In this document: positions 1 to 27,300 of the stretch, piece by piece
How the letters are laid out: every line of letters begins with the position of its first letter
How positions within the stretch are numbered: position 1 is the stretch's first letter
Assembly (NCBI GenBank): GCA_021613335.1
Contig: JAJTWR010000245.1
Location: 905,001 to 969,000 of the forward strand
DNA from: Whitmania pigra
Lineage: Eukaryota > Annelida > Clitellata > Hirudinida > Haemopidae
Reading direction: 5' to 3'
Length of the DNA: 64,000 nt
The notes under the pieces: generated by a model
The model's database searches: none
What the model saw: only the letters and a program-made list of their open reading frames with translations
What the model was told of the DNA's origin: nothing
Position numbers and translations under genes: made by a program

Positions 1-1497
1 TGCATTTATCAGGAAACAGGCGGAAATTGGCAATCGATTGGTTATTTCCCGCCATTTATAAATGACCCTCCACTCGTCTGCCCGACGATCGAATTACTAT
101 TGGATATTATTGCTGCCAATAATTGGAAACAAAGGTTTTTTTTATGCTGCGATAAAAATATCCTGATGTTTTAGATGTAGCCTTTTGTAGTAATAGTAAT
201 GAAATTATACTTTTATTGTTAATGAAATGTTAATTATCATTAATAAAATGTATCATTACTAAACAAAATAAATAAAAAATAAAAAATATATTATATGTAT
301 AAGAAGCCTTATTTTTTAAAGAAAGCAACTCAATTAAACCGGCTTCTCAGAAACTAACCAAATATTTACCAATTGAAGACCAATTCTCAAACCCACTCAA
401 GTGATTGAAGTTTGGTCATCCAACCAGCCAATCAACTAATAAATCAATCGATGATTGGTTTCGAACAAGATGGACATAAGCAATGAGCAAGACCTCAAAT
501 GGTCAACACAAGATTACATAATCAATTTAATTATATAATAGTCAAAGAGACAGGTCTTCTGAATTTTACCGATGTGTCACATTACGTCTGCCTCAGGAAG
601 TAATTTGCCGCGGCCAATTAGCTTTACGGCGTCCTCAATCACCATGACGACGACTTGGAATTAATTTGTTGCTGTCGACTTAATGAGGACGATATGGCAA
701 TGTTATTGTTGCTGTAAATAGTCAGAGGGATTATAATCTTTTTTTAGGAGTTTATGGGTATTTTTTTCTTAGATTCTTTATATCTTTCAAAAGATATTAT
801 TATTGTTATTATTATTTTTTTTTTTAATAATATTATTATTATTATTACAAAATTTAAGAATTCTCCAACCAGCTTATCAATCCATCCAATTACACTTCAA
901 TCTCCAATTCAAAAAAAATAAAATTAATTCCCGGCAACCTGAGAACACGGAAAACAGAAACCCGGTTTGAACTTTATTTGCAACCTGTATTCGGTTTCAC
1001 GGAAGATTAATTTGAACCGTCAGTTAGTTGGAAAAGGATGCTAGGGCAGCGCGTAGATGGAAAAATGTAGTTTCATTTTGAGACCAGTCTTGTGGACCCA
1101 CTTATTTGTTTCTATTCATTATATTATTACTAATTAATTAAAATTATTTATTTAATTTTTCATTTATTAATTAATTAAAATGATTTATTTAGTTTTTTTA
1201 TTTACTAATTAATTTATTATTTATTTAATTTTTTATTTACTAATTAATTACAATTATTTATTTAATTTTTTATTATTTATTTACTAATAATAATTAAAAT
1301 CATTTATTTAATTAGTCATGATACAATCATAAATTGTCAAATCAAATTGTCAATCATAAGTAGTTAAATTATTCATGGCCATAATCCGATCCTGATGTCA
1401 GTCGAATTGTCGCTTAGATTTCAAAACACATCACGTGACCCAGCCAACCAATAAGACGGAACAATCGTTGTCATGACAACCGTGACAATAATAATCA

Positions 1498-1510
1498 CAA
1501 CAACAGCAGC

Positions 1511-1541
<31 letters not shown>

Positions 1542-1560
1542 GCAACAACAGCAGTAGTAA
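1498..1560. repeat. CAA/CAG trinucleotide microsatellite
   Basis: About twenty CAA units with a few CAG interruptions. Open frames across it on both strands are low-complexity artefacts with no family resemblance. Confidence 0.85.
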
Positions 1561-1899
1561 CTGTCGTCTGCTGTCTGGAAATAGACTCCATTATTGACTA
1601 TTCCCGGTTCATGGCAACCGTTACTAGGACTGTGGCGTCTAACGCTCCAGCTGAGACCATTGGATGAGGCACCTTGGGAATTACCCACATTGTTTTGTTT
1701 TGAGTTTTTTTTTTGGTTTTTGTTTTCTAAAATTAGCATAAAATTAACATAACGTACCTCTGTTTCTTAATCTTTGGGTTTAGAAAAATAAGAAAGTTCA
1801 TTTTAATAATATTAATGAGATACGTGCTGCTGTTGTTGTTAATGTTTGATTACTAATTTTTATTTATTAATATTTACTTATTATTAATAATTTATTTTA

Positions 1900-2266
<367 letters not shown>

Positions 2267-3754
2267 TAAGTTTATGTTTTTAAACACTCGCATCCATCCC
2301 TTAATCCGCAGTCGATCCCTGACAATTCGTCAATCATTCCATCTTCCTGAGACACAACAACATGCCGAGAATCCCTTCTTCCATTCCACCCTATAAGCCA
2401 ACCTTGGTGGGTAGATGGATGGTGGATGGATGGCGGATGAATAGTTGGTGTACTGTGATTGGTGAGTGTCAGTGGGTGGGTATATGGTGGATGGATGGTG
2501 GATGGATGGAGAAGATTGCGGAGAAATATTGGAGCAAGAGAGCGCATTCTCGCGACTCATGACATTTAAACTGAGCTGAGCGTGCATCGAGCATGCGACC
2601 GTACGCAAGCAGTTCCTCGCCTTGCTGTCCGCAACTCCACCGACCACCCGCGTTGCCGATGCTGGAATGAAAAGTGGAAGGAAACAAAATTCGACAAAAA
2701 AAAAAATTTTTTTTTAAACTAAGACCTCGCTATCAGCGCTACGGAAGGATGGATAGCGCACGTCGTAGACGCCAGGGGAATCCGCCGATGCGACGACGTC
2801 ACATGCTGGCGTCTGGCTAAGCGCTCAGAACACCGGCTTCAGAATGAGAAGAGGCTATTTATATAGCGCCAGTTGCTTAATACCTATATAAGTTTCCATT
2901 TATGGATCGTCTTGTTCTCCGTAGCAGGCTTTTGGTCTACCAGCGCTATACGTTGGCGTTTAGCTTTCTTTTTTTGCTCGAAAGGCTCTGAAACGCTACC
3001 TTGATCATGTTTCGGCGCTAATGAGCGTAAAATATCCGGATGAACACATTTTACACGCCTATTTACTCCGTTTTGGAATCGTTTCGTGGGGAGTTTTAAA
3101 AATGGAGTCTTTCGGAGGTGATGTTTGAAGAATATATTTGCTTGTTTGTTATTTTCATATTTTATTATTATTATTATTATGATGATTAATAAATATCTTT
3201 GTTTTGTATATCTTTAGATTTCATTTGAAATAGACTTTTTTTTAATTTTTTTTCTAAATTTAAATAAGGCTTTTATTAAAATATATCAAACAAATTTGCA
3301 GAATCACCTGTTTTATCATTCCATGAGAACTGAAAGAATTTTTTGCACGCTTCAAATTAATTATGGCTATGGACATTTTCGTCGATACAATAATTCAATC
3401 TTGAAGACTTCAAAGCTAGCATTCTACACCGAATAACCTCATAATTAATTATTAATTTCAAAACAAAAACGCCATTTAAAAATTGAAACACTGACTTATT
3501 ATCTTCACAGATTCCGTGACGTCTTTGAAGAGATCTTCTGAAGAACAAGGCATTCAGGAATGAATCGAAAAAGAGGTGATCCTAATGATCGTCGTCAAAA
3601 TCCACCCTCGCCTCAGAGCCACGAACCATCCATGCAACCAGGCACCCACAGGTGTGACCAACCCACCCTCACCAATCCTAAACCTCTTCCTGAGGCTAGC
3701 ATCAGAAATGCTTGTCAGAGACCTTACAGTCGTGGACAAAGAGGTTGTGGCTGG

Positions 3755-13835
<10,081 letters not shown>

Positions 13836-14425
13836 GAAACGAGGAAAAACTTTCATCCAGACGGATAACATACGTCAGGATTTCTTCTTAGGAGTTATTC
13901 TGCAGATTTTGAAACTCTTTAAAACCAAGAGGGTGTAGAAATTTGTTCAGCAGGGAGGCGACCGAACTTGAACCATAAACCATAAAACTGACAATTTAAT
14001 AACTAGGTGACCAAAAGTTGCAGGGTGAACTGCGCGCGTCGTTTTAATATTAAAACTATTTAGATATTAATCAAACGCGTCTGTACTTTTTCCCATCGAT
14101 TTCTTTTAAATTTATTAATATCTAATTGCTAAATTATTTTTCTGAAAGTAGATTTTTAGCATTCCTGTCGATACTTGAATGTCTGAACCAGCCACCTACA
14201 TCTCACCCATCGCTCATTCTCGCGAGCAGACGGCAATAAATTGTAAACAGAGACTTCGTCTGCAGCTCAAGAAATAACATGCGCGGATCGTTTATTTCCG
14301 TTTTTCACAACATTATGCATAACATTTATTTAAAATTCCTAGGCAGAAGTTGAATAAATAAAACTCGATTTATAACGCGATAAACATAACATCGGTATAT
14401 CTCATGCACGAGATACAAGCTTATT
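13836..14425. other. Convergent 3' region, TMEM145-like and OTUD6B
   Basis: Holds the presumed 3' untranslated regions of the rightward TMEM145-like gene and the leftward OTUD6B gene. AATAAA-type signals occur on the plus strand near 14352 and on the minus strand at 14291-14296, so the two transcripts may overlap at their ends. No further gene is seen. Confidence 0.5.
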
Positions 14426-17167
14426 TCATTTGACAGAACAGGGTTCGACTGAATTGTAGTGTTCTCCTAAACCGTAGGCGTATCTGTGGTAGCTGAAATA
14501 TAATTTACTGGTATATTATCGACGTTAGTATGCGTTATATTAATATGTATAAATATTTACAAATTATTTGAGAGATAAAATAAATCCACTGACAACAGTG
14601 AATAAAACAACAACAAGCACAGCAGCAAAAGAAATAAAAAAAGTTCTCACGTCACAACAAGCTTCCTGGAATGCTCATATTCAGTTCCTACGAATATGCT
14701 CGGACCGTCTGCCTGTATGACTTCCAGACAAGCCTTCAAGATTTCCGACAAAGCCTTAAGCTGTTGGTTATATGCGGAACATTAATTTATTTGCTGACAG
14801 TATGGTAAGTTTGAACGTTGGCAAAATTAGATTAAATCAGAACTGTGATCAGGAAGCAAAATTCGATTGAAACATAAAATGAACAACATACCGTGACATA
14901 GCAATCGAATGATTTAATACAAAATAAAAAATTAATGGTAAAAATTCAACTCAACCTCTGTTTGACCTCCCCATTCTGGAGTGAACTGAACTTTATTGCA
15001 ATAATCCAGGTACTCTTCTGCAGCGTTTATATTAATCAGACGAATCAGACTATTTAGTGATTTAATAAGCTTTTATTTTTCATTACATTTTTATCATCAC
15101 CATCATCATCAACAACACCAACTTCATCTTTGTTATTAATTATTAGATCAAAAAATTTCTTAAATTAAACTGTTCAGAACATGAATTTGAAAATAAATGA
15201 CAATTGCCTAATCATTGTAGGTCATATTTAATTAATTTAAGCCAATGAATATGCTAATAGTCATTAACCTTCAGTGTAAAGGTCACCGGTCTCTTCCTTG
15301 ACAAGGAAGGGGAGGAGTTCATCAATATTCTTCCTCATGTAATTGGCTGTCTCAGTCCTCAGATCAGCCACTTTTGTCTGGATGTAATGAATATTTAAGC
15401 AATTGATGAGTTTATAATATTTGTAATAAATTAATACAAACGTAATAAAACAAAAAACCAATATATCGTTTGAAATTTAAAAAAAAATCTCTTCAATAAT
15501 AAAAAAATAATTGCAAATTAATTTAAATAAATTTATTAAAAATATAATAATTTTAATTAATAGTGGCCTCACTAATAAACTTAATTTGATAATAATAAAA
15601 TTAAAAATAAACAATCACTGAAATCTCGCACCTCGTGTCCATGTTGACTGAGTTGATGTGCGACGGAGGCATACAAGCTGGTTGAAAATGGTGATCACAT
15701 ATTAGTGTTATTATCATTATCATCATTATTATTGATATTATTATTATTCAGCTTATTTATTTCCACAGGCAGAGGGTCGTCTGTAGGAAAAATAAACCGA
15801 ACTTTCTTTTCAACTCTCAAAATGATTTTTCATTATTATTTAACTCATGCATTATTTTTAAAGATATCAATGTTATCTATTCAATTGAATAATAATAATG
15901 ATGATGATGTTGGTTAGTCAAACTGACAAATATTTACTGAGAGACTAATCTAACATACCAGTCACCGTTGGACGGAATCTGAAAGCAAGAAGGTCGACAT
16001 AAAGATCAGCGTAAAGGTTTCAACTCGACCCGAATAAAAGTCCAAAGCACTGACCTGACATATTTTCAAGTTCCTACTGGCCAGGATCTTCTGGAACTTT
16101 CCCTCTTCTATCCTCCTATCGCTGAACACGTTCTCGGCCTCTGCGCATCTTATCCTCTCGTTCGCCTCTGCATCTTTCTGGGCCTTCTTGGCCTGAATGG
16201 ATAGATTAGAATGCCGTTGGCTAATAAAATTGGACACTTCTAAACTCCAAATTAAAAATTTCAAGATCCATAATAATAACATGAAGAATAATTTAACTGT
16301 AAAGTGGCACTAAATACTGGCCAGTGCTAATTTAAGTAATTTTAGGAAACTGTCCCTATGTTCAGTGGAAAATGATATTAAGATGTACAATAGTTATCAA
16401 CTTTTTGTTATTATAAGTATTATTAAATTTTTGCACAAATTTAAATTTTAAGTAGTAAGTGTATCTTGCATGCTTTTCTCATACCTTTCTTTTTTGAGAT
16501 TTTGAAATGCGAGTGCCAGCCAACTGATTGGCTGAGTCTCCTTCGTCCAAATGTTCTGATTGGTCGGTTATTATAAGGTCTTCAAGATTTTCAGAAATCT
16601 CTTTATTCTGCTTGAGAAATGAAGATAAATTTAAAGACATAAATGTATTTTCCTAAAACTATTTATTTATGTTTCAATGAAACATTCTCAAGAAATGTTT
16701 ACAATAGTTTTGTCATCTTTAGATGAATGATAAACATTTCAAAAAATTAATTATTAAATAGCTTATAGTCAATAAAGTTAAATAATGATAAATTTATGCT
16801 TGACATTTATTGTCTAACGGACTGTATCAATGTGAACCTCTACAGCCAGCTTTATATTCTTTAATTCTTCTTCATGTCTTTCACTGAGTTGATGCTCCAA
16901 AAGAGCAATTTGTGTCGTGACTTCCTTCTTTTTTTTCTTATCCCCCTTGCTGATAGTATTCTTGAGCTTTTGTATCTCAGCTTTAGAATGAAAATAAGAT
17001 CAAATTCATCAGACTCACAACTTAAATTACAAAGTACTTAAATGCTAAAATAAAATTTGGTTAAAAAGTTATTAAAAAAAACCTTGCAATTCCTTGCGTT
17101 CCTTTTTGTGGCGAGCCAGGCATGCCTCTTCATCATTTGCAACTTCGATTTCCTCCTCTGAATTCAT
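14426..17167 (-). CDS. OTUD6B: OTU-family deubiquitinase OTUD6B
   Basis: Ten exons on the minus strand: 17167-17083, 16980-16838, 16607-16485, 16192-16055, 15978-15959, 15677-15632, 15377-15269, 15017-14956, 14760-14651 and 14492-14426. They join in frame to 300 residues, close to the vertebrate protein (about 293). The N-terminal part is a charged coiled coil (RHKKERKELQ, KGDKKKKKEV, LLEHQLSERHEEEL). The OTU domain has IPSNGDC, with the catalytic Cys at about residue 170, then ETANYMRKNIDELLPF, EWGGQTELKALSEIL, EVIQADGPSIFVG and YAYGLGEHYNSV with the catalytic His at about residue 290. The family hydrolyses ubiquitin linkages. Exon 5 is only 20 nt and the Cys codon TG|C is split by an intron. 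The usual Asp three residues before the Cys is Asn here. Confidence 0.9.
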
Positions 17168-17706
17168 CTCAAAAATACTAACAAGCTCGTTAATCTTAAA
17201 TTAAAACTTATTTGACAAAATATTATCTGATCGGCGAAATTCCAATAGATTTATTAAACCGAGCGGTGCAACCGCCGGCAAATATATAAACAACCCTTAG
17301 TGATGTATGAAAATTTTAAAAGTAAAATAATTTTGTTTAAAATGGCTTTTATTAACACGTTCAAATCGGTTTAATATCACTAAACTGTTACTTTAAGCAA
17401 CCGGTTCTATTTTCCGAACCACTAGCTCGTTCTTTCCAATCCAAAATAAATCGAAGTTTTTTATTCTCTCCAACGCACTTTAAGTCGCTTAGTTGCCTTT
17501 AGACACTAGCAAAATTAATTTGAAAACTTTTTAAACTCCTCGCACGCGGCCCATACAAACTACAGACCATTCCCATTACTAAGTAGACGATACTAACTCA
17601 CTATTTATTGACAAGTAAAACGTTTGCAGAAAAGTTTAAAACCACTCGTCTTATTATGGTACATGTCATTTATAAACACCCTCCATAACCAGTACGTGCT
17701 ACACAT

Positions 17707-19013
17707 TCATTCAGTGCCAGAATGTGACTGGGGCGGCTGTTCTTTAACCTTTCGACCTCTGTTGAGTAGAAGGTCCTTAATGTCCTGCACGTAGGCTACC
17801 TGAGTGTCGACGACGTTCGAGTACTGATGATACTGTGCTGCACTTTCAGTGGTTTGGTTGGGATTTGGCAGGTCCTGAACGTTGAATGGGAAGTACTTGC
17901 GTGACTCTGAGTTCTGCTGCAGGTTTTCTGCTGCGAGTTTCTGAAAAGTCAAGAATAATTAATAATTTTTATTTATTTATTTTAATAAAACATTTTATGC
18001 CTTTGAGCAAAGTTCATGTCTACAATTGAAATTAAATCTAAAAACAAAACTGCTCGCACTAAAATGATTTATAGAAAGGATATAAGAAATGTACACATAA
18101 ATTATAAATATAATAACCAAATTAGCCTCAATCTGGTTAGAGACATTGAAGAAATCTTGGAGAGTCTGATCCAGCTGACTGTTTCTGAAAATGAATTATA
18201 ATGTTGAAAACATATTAATTAACATAAGTGAATAGCATCCTTAACATTCAGTAATACGTCAGAGTAGAAAATACTCACCCTTCCACATTGTATGAATTGA
18301 AACTGTTGAATGTCTTGATTATGTCTGCATTTACTGCCTTTAAAATCATACAAAAGAAAATTGTTAACAGTTTTATTAACACAAATTCAAAACAGTGTCG
18401 TTTGTAAATCAAGAGCTGATTGAGACACAAGAATTGAAATGAGAGTAAGTGAAACATTATGTTGGGATAGGAATCCAACTTCATTATCTTCAAAATGATT
18501 TCTGCAATTCAACATCACCAAAGTCATCAAAAATAAATACAACTGACAAGAAGAGAATCTTTCAACTGTGGTAGCATGGACTTCGCTTTTGTGAGCGGAT
18601 CGACCTCCTCGTTTACCGGTTGAGGATTGGTTGGCACTGCCTGAACTTGAACCATTTGGTTGCCATGCAGAAGTTGCACGTGGGGTTGCTGCACACCCAT
18701 AACATTAGGTTGTGGCATGTGAATACCAGCTCCCAAGGTGTGCAGTTGATGTCCACCCATGCTATTTTGCATGGGCATTCCTAAAATATTTGCAGATATT
18801 AATATTCTATTACATGAAACAGACATATTTCGCTAAACTTTATTAAATTAAAGTCATGAAAAAATAATTATGAAACATTAAAAAGAACGAAAGGAAACTA
18901 CTTTTACCAATGGGCTGCCCTCCGTGCATGACATGGTTCATGGGCTGCATTTGCTGAGCTGCTTGTATGGGATGCGACGCGCCTTGGTTCATTCCGTTCG
19001 GAATTATATTCAT
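17707..19013 (-). CDS. MED29: Mediator complex subunit 29
   Basis: Five minus-strand exons (19013-18908, 18780-18548, 18337-18279, 18184-18118, 17940-17707) join in frame to 232 residues; human MED29 has about 200. The N-terminus is rich in Gln, Met and Pro. The core has DPLTKAKSMLPQLKDSLL, QLDQTLQDFFNVSNQIE and KLAAENLQQNSES, then YPQY-like AAQYHQYSNVV and VAYVQDIKDLLLNRG near the C-terminus, all as in MED29. The protein is a tail/head-module subunit of the Mediator coactivator in the nucleus. The junction between exons 2 and 3 is the least certain: it shortens the conserved helix by about four residues, and the exon 4 donor (TTG|GTTATT) is weak. A minus-strand AATAAA lies at 17604-17609, about 100 nt past the stop. 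Confidence 0.83.
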
Positions 19014-19354
19014 TTTAATTGTTCAATTAATTACAAATAATAAAAGCTAGTATATCAAAATCTGACAAAAATCCGACGTAGAGTCGTGCTATAGCAAAAT
19101 AAACAAAAACCAAAAGTAAACTCTAATTAAATTATAAAATTTAATAACTTTTTGAAACACCGAGTCCAACAAATGTTTACAAATGTAAAAATTAAAAAAA
19201 AATTGATTCAAATTGTTCTAATATTTATACAAAAATTTTAAAGAACATTTCAGACAACTTCTACTTTGCTTTTCCTTGACCTACGTCATATAAAGGACGA
19301 TACTTAACGGTCCGCTACTGGCAATTGGTAGGTTGGATCTGTCGGGTGGCAAAG
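19014..19354. promoter_or_regulatory. Bidirectional promoter, MED29 / PGK
   Basis: The MED29 (-) and PGK (+) start codons are 341 bp apart, head to head, so both promoters must overlap or sit in their first introns. A TATA-like TATAAAG at 19289-19295 follows a CRE-like TACGTCA at 19282-19288 and lies about 60 bp before the PGK ATG, so it fits the PGK direction. Confidence 0.6.
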
Positions 19355-22842
<3,488 letters not shown>

Positions 22843-24376
22843 ACTTTTCTGAAACTCGTCCCTAAAGGAAAAGCTAGAAGTATCTCGATGTAAGGTTTTG
22901 TAGTGTGCAATGTCGACCCCAGAATGAAGAGCAGGAGTGATTGTTCTCTTTGTTGTTTTATTTTTTTACAATTTCTCCCATAATATTTTTGAAACACAAC
23001 CTGGCTTTAAGTTATTAAAAAATGGCTGCCAACTTCTTATTGCCTTTGTCTTTGATCGGGTGGCTGGAGTCGGTTGCGAAGGGTCGCAATGGAAAACAAA
23101 AGCTAATGATTGTGGTGTGCTGCAACGACCGGATGTTCGATGCGCACCGAATTAAGAATAAAAAAATAATTATTCTGTTGTTGTTGAGTAGAGGTCTTAT
23201 TTTTGAGTTTACTGAATCAAGCAAAGCCGTTGTATATAAAAAAAAATGCAGAAGCATTTAAAATTTAAATAAACTCAAAGGACCAGCCTTAAGAGAATAT
23301 TAACTTATCATATGGTAAGCTGTGGCAGGACTGCGAGACAAATGTGGATTGCTGGCGAAACAGAGTCACTGTTCCATTGAACAGATAGTTTCGCAACGAC
23401 TTTCAGTCGATAAAGCATTTTTTTAAGGGAGGTTTGAATTTGGTCAAATAAAAAAATATCATTAATAATACGGAGATGAAGAATAATTCTTAATACATAA
23501 CTCTCAATATTTTTTAATTAAACATGTACTATGATTTTGCATTATTTATAATTATTTTTATAATTTTTAAAAGATAGGCTGGAAAAACGTTTTAAAATAA
23601 AAAAATTCCTTATTGTTACCCTGCGACAATTAGCATCACAAAAGCTTCTCAATTGGCAACTATCCTTTGTGTTCCATCTTAATGGTTTAGACATCGATAT
23701 CTTTTCTAATTTGCATCATTGTTAATTTCACTTCAGCATTTACCTGTATAATATAACGACAATTGCAGAAATAATGAGCCCATTTAAAAAAAAATTGAAA
23801 ATATAACTTGTGCCTTACACAATTTTGTGCGCACATCATTCTCAATTATCCTTGTATGCAGTGGCGCAACCATGGAGAGCCCCCAGGCCTAATGAGAGGG
23901 ACCCTGCAATTTTTCCAAATCCGATGAGTTTTTTTTTATGGGGGACGGGGGTAGGGGGATTCTCAATATGCCACAGGCACCACAATCACGAACACTGTTA
24001 CTTCATGAATTTATGATCATTGATTTTCTATTCGTTTTGTCATGTTGACTCATTATGTTATCGTAATATTTTTAATTCTTTATTAATTATAATTGATAGT
24101 TTTGATTTGAACAGTTTTAAAAATTGTACGCTTTTTGAAACTTTGCCAAATTTGCTATTTTGACATTCAGAAATCACAACATACATACATCGCAGTCGTA
24201 TTGAGGCCGCGTGTTTTCGGCTGGTGGTTTATAAAACAGTGACTATCGCAGACAAAGATGAGGCAATAGTTGCAAATGTTTTGCAAACATTGATCTTAGA
24301 TTGTCATTTTTTAAGAAATACAGTAAATTATATTTAATTGAAATTTTTTTTTAGCAGTTTTTCCGATGAATTAGAA
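22843..24376. other. Intergenic, PGK 3' region and WSC-lectin promoter
   Basis: The first 320 bp is probably the PGK 3' untranslated region, ending near the AATAAA at about 23157. A dispersed repeat lies at about 23205-23300 (see that entry). A GC-richer patch (23860-23960) contains short purine-rich runs typical of decayed mobile sequence, but no element was identified. No further gene is seen. Confidence 0.5.
23205..23300. repeat. Dispersed repeat, copy 1 (second at 45.96 kb)
   Basis: About 100 bp shared, with small gaps, with 45960-46070. Both have GAGTTTA-TGAATCAA, then AAGCCGTT-TATAT, then AAATAAAC-CAAAGG-CCAG-CTTAAG in the same order and orientation. The family is unidentified. Confidence 0.6.
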
Positions 24377-27300
24377 ATGTTTCTCCTTCTTTTCGTAATT
24401 ATCCATTTGTTGAAATGCAAAGCAGGTAATTCGATTTAAAACTGAGATACTGTTTGATATCATCATAGAATGCTGTCAAAGTGAAGGGCAAACCCAACTC
24501 ACGGGCGGGTACTGAAATTTGTCCTCCATGCCCCTAATCCCGGACAAAACCCTAACCTTAGCCCTGGGAAACTTGCTCTCTGCGAGCTGGCATTTGCCCG
24601 TCACTTTAAGTAGCTAAATGATGTTATGTGGCGTGAGTCTTATGGATACTCATTTAAGGGCTTATTTTATTAATATAGTGGAATTAGACATAAACATTAT
24701 CACAATTTTCTATAGAAGCTACAATTGGGGATCTTGACGTGCAGTTCAAAGGATGCTATTTGGACAACCAAAATAGTCCAGATCTCAGTGGTTACTCCTT
24801 CACAGAAGATGCCCCTGATCCGTCGTTCTGCTGCGATTTGTGTCTCGGCAAGGGCTTCCCCTACTGCGCTCTTCAGAGGGGCACGCAATGTTTTTGCGAC
24901 ATCAACTACGGAAGATATGGCTTGAGCACAGGCAAGCTTAATCCTCTACATTATACCTAAATTAAAATTAGATGTTAATGAGGTTATTTTATTTGTAATT
25001 ATTAATTAAGAAATAGTTAGTAGTTAAATAAAATAGTTTTCTTAACATTGATTCTTTGTAGATTGCAATTATCCAAAATGTGGACCCCTTATTTGTGGCG
25101 GAGATACCTCAAACAGCGTGTATTACTCATTAAGTGAGCATGACTGGAAATTTCTCAAATACGTAAATCGTTAATGTTTTTTGTCTCATTACCTGAGCAT
25201 TTAATTAATTTTTATTTATAAAATTATTCGAGCACATAAAACCTCCACCGGATATCTTCAGGTAAAACTCTTTCCCACAAGATGTACAACTTGTCCTTCA
25301 TAACTCGTGCTACTGATTTCGACAATGCCAGAATAGCCTGCCTCAAGGAAAATGGGGAGCTTGCTTCTCCAGTCGATAAAACCATCATCGTCGAAATGGC
25401 TCGGCTGGCTTATTCCCACGAAAAGTTGGTGCAAGATGCTCTCGAAATAATTTATAATAAATGTTAAGTTACTTTTAAAAAATGGCCACATTCACTATCT
25501 CTTGGATTAGCCGCATAGAAGACTTAGCGACTTCAATAAGATGATTTTTGGTTTGAATTGTTGGCACTTTATTTACTTTACTTTCTAGAATATGGATTGG
25601 ACTTCATAAAAGACATCGTGAGGACACATTTGAATGGACCGAGGAGTTATTCGCAGATGCTTATTCAACTAATGAAATGGGTTAGCTTAGTAATTATAAA
25701 ATAATAATCAATAAATTGATTTTTGCTATCATAATTAGTTATTAAATTATAAAATAAGATTTGTTAAATGGCTATTAATTAGCCTAGCCGAAAAAGAAGT
25801 TTGCGGACACGATGTGATAATTTGAAAATTTGAAAATGTTAAAGCCATTTTAACAACAAAAACAGTAACATCTATTATCACATTTCAAACCGAATCTGTT
25901 CTTAAAGTTTAAAATTATAAAATTTAAAAGTCATCAATATAAAAAGAAACATCGATTTTTGAAAGAGAAAACTTCTTGCCAGAAAATTTGTTTCGTTTTG
26001 TTTATAATTGTTCGATGGGTTCAACTAGTGCTGACGAAAAGCAACCTAGGAGTCAAACGTGGGACCAAGTACTAAGGTACAAATACCTGGAAGTACATGC
26101 ACCCACGTCTAATTTGATAACTGACGAAGGTCAAATACAATACAAGGTATATAAATACTTTATATTTATACCTTATAAATATTTTTAAATTTTAACAAAC
26201 CTAAAACTGGCAACCCTGCCTGTTATGTCATTTGCTGACTTTTGGTAATTAACTGTAATGACGATACAATGTCTATTCTTAGCTTCCATGGTAATCGCTA
26301 TCCAACAATTCCCAGCAGCGGTAATTATTGTCTCTTAAGAAGGTTCATGTCATTAATTACAGGCATTGTTGCTTTCAACTTAAGAAACTTTAAATAGCTT
26401 TTCAGGCTCTCAGTAAAAGCATCACTCCTAGTGTATAAACGATCAAAGCCGTTATTTTGTAACCTGATGATCCACCACGAAGCAGTTTTGTTCTGATATT
26501 TTAAAATTTTCCATTGAACGACGCTTTCTTTTAGCATGAAGCCAATCAATCTTTGCATGTCTTCTCTCGTGAGAGCAAACAATGGTTTACACAAAGTCTT
26601 TAGGGAAGGCTGTTGTCGACATCGATTGCTCTTTCCGCTGGCTTCTATTTTTTAATGGAATCCCCCTTTTTAGCGCCAACATTCGTGTTTTCCAGACCGT
26701 TCAATCATCCGGGACATCATATTTTACCTCATTGCAAGGTCAATAAAAGTAATGTAACGTTGCAATAATTCTCATATTTTTCTAATTATATTCTAGCGGT
26801 AAACAAGACTTTCTCAAAATTAATTATCAGAAACTTCTCTCTATTAGAAAACCGTTGATTTTTAATTTGACGCTCAATTTTTTTTTAATTTTAAAAATCT
26901 TAACTATTTTTAGCTTTCAAAGGAAACATAAAATTTTTAAGTTTTTATCTTAGATTTGAATGTGTAAAACAATTCCTTGTCGAGACTTTAGAGGCAGATT
27001 TAAAGCGAATGACAATAGCGACATTTGTGTAAAATCCGGATCTTATGTTGAAAGACCCATTACAACATTCGTCACTCAAAACTTAGTTCTAGATTTATTC
27101 TGAAGAAACTCAATTACGTTCAATTTTGTGAACGACTAACTTAATAATACTGATGATGATGATGAGGATAATGATGATGACGGTGATGATGACGGTGACG
27201 ATGGCGACGACAACAACAATAACAATAATAATAATAAAAAAAAAAAAATAATAATAATATTAATAATAAAAGTGCATTTATAGAGCGCCATAAGCGCCAG

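Noticed and set aside
26325..26594. Minus-strand 89-residue open frame in the WSC-lectin intron
   Set aside because: No recognisable motif; it might be decayed mobile sequence but cannot be supported.
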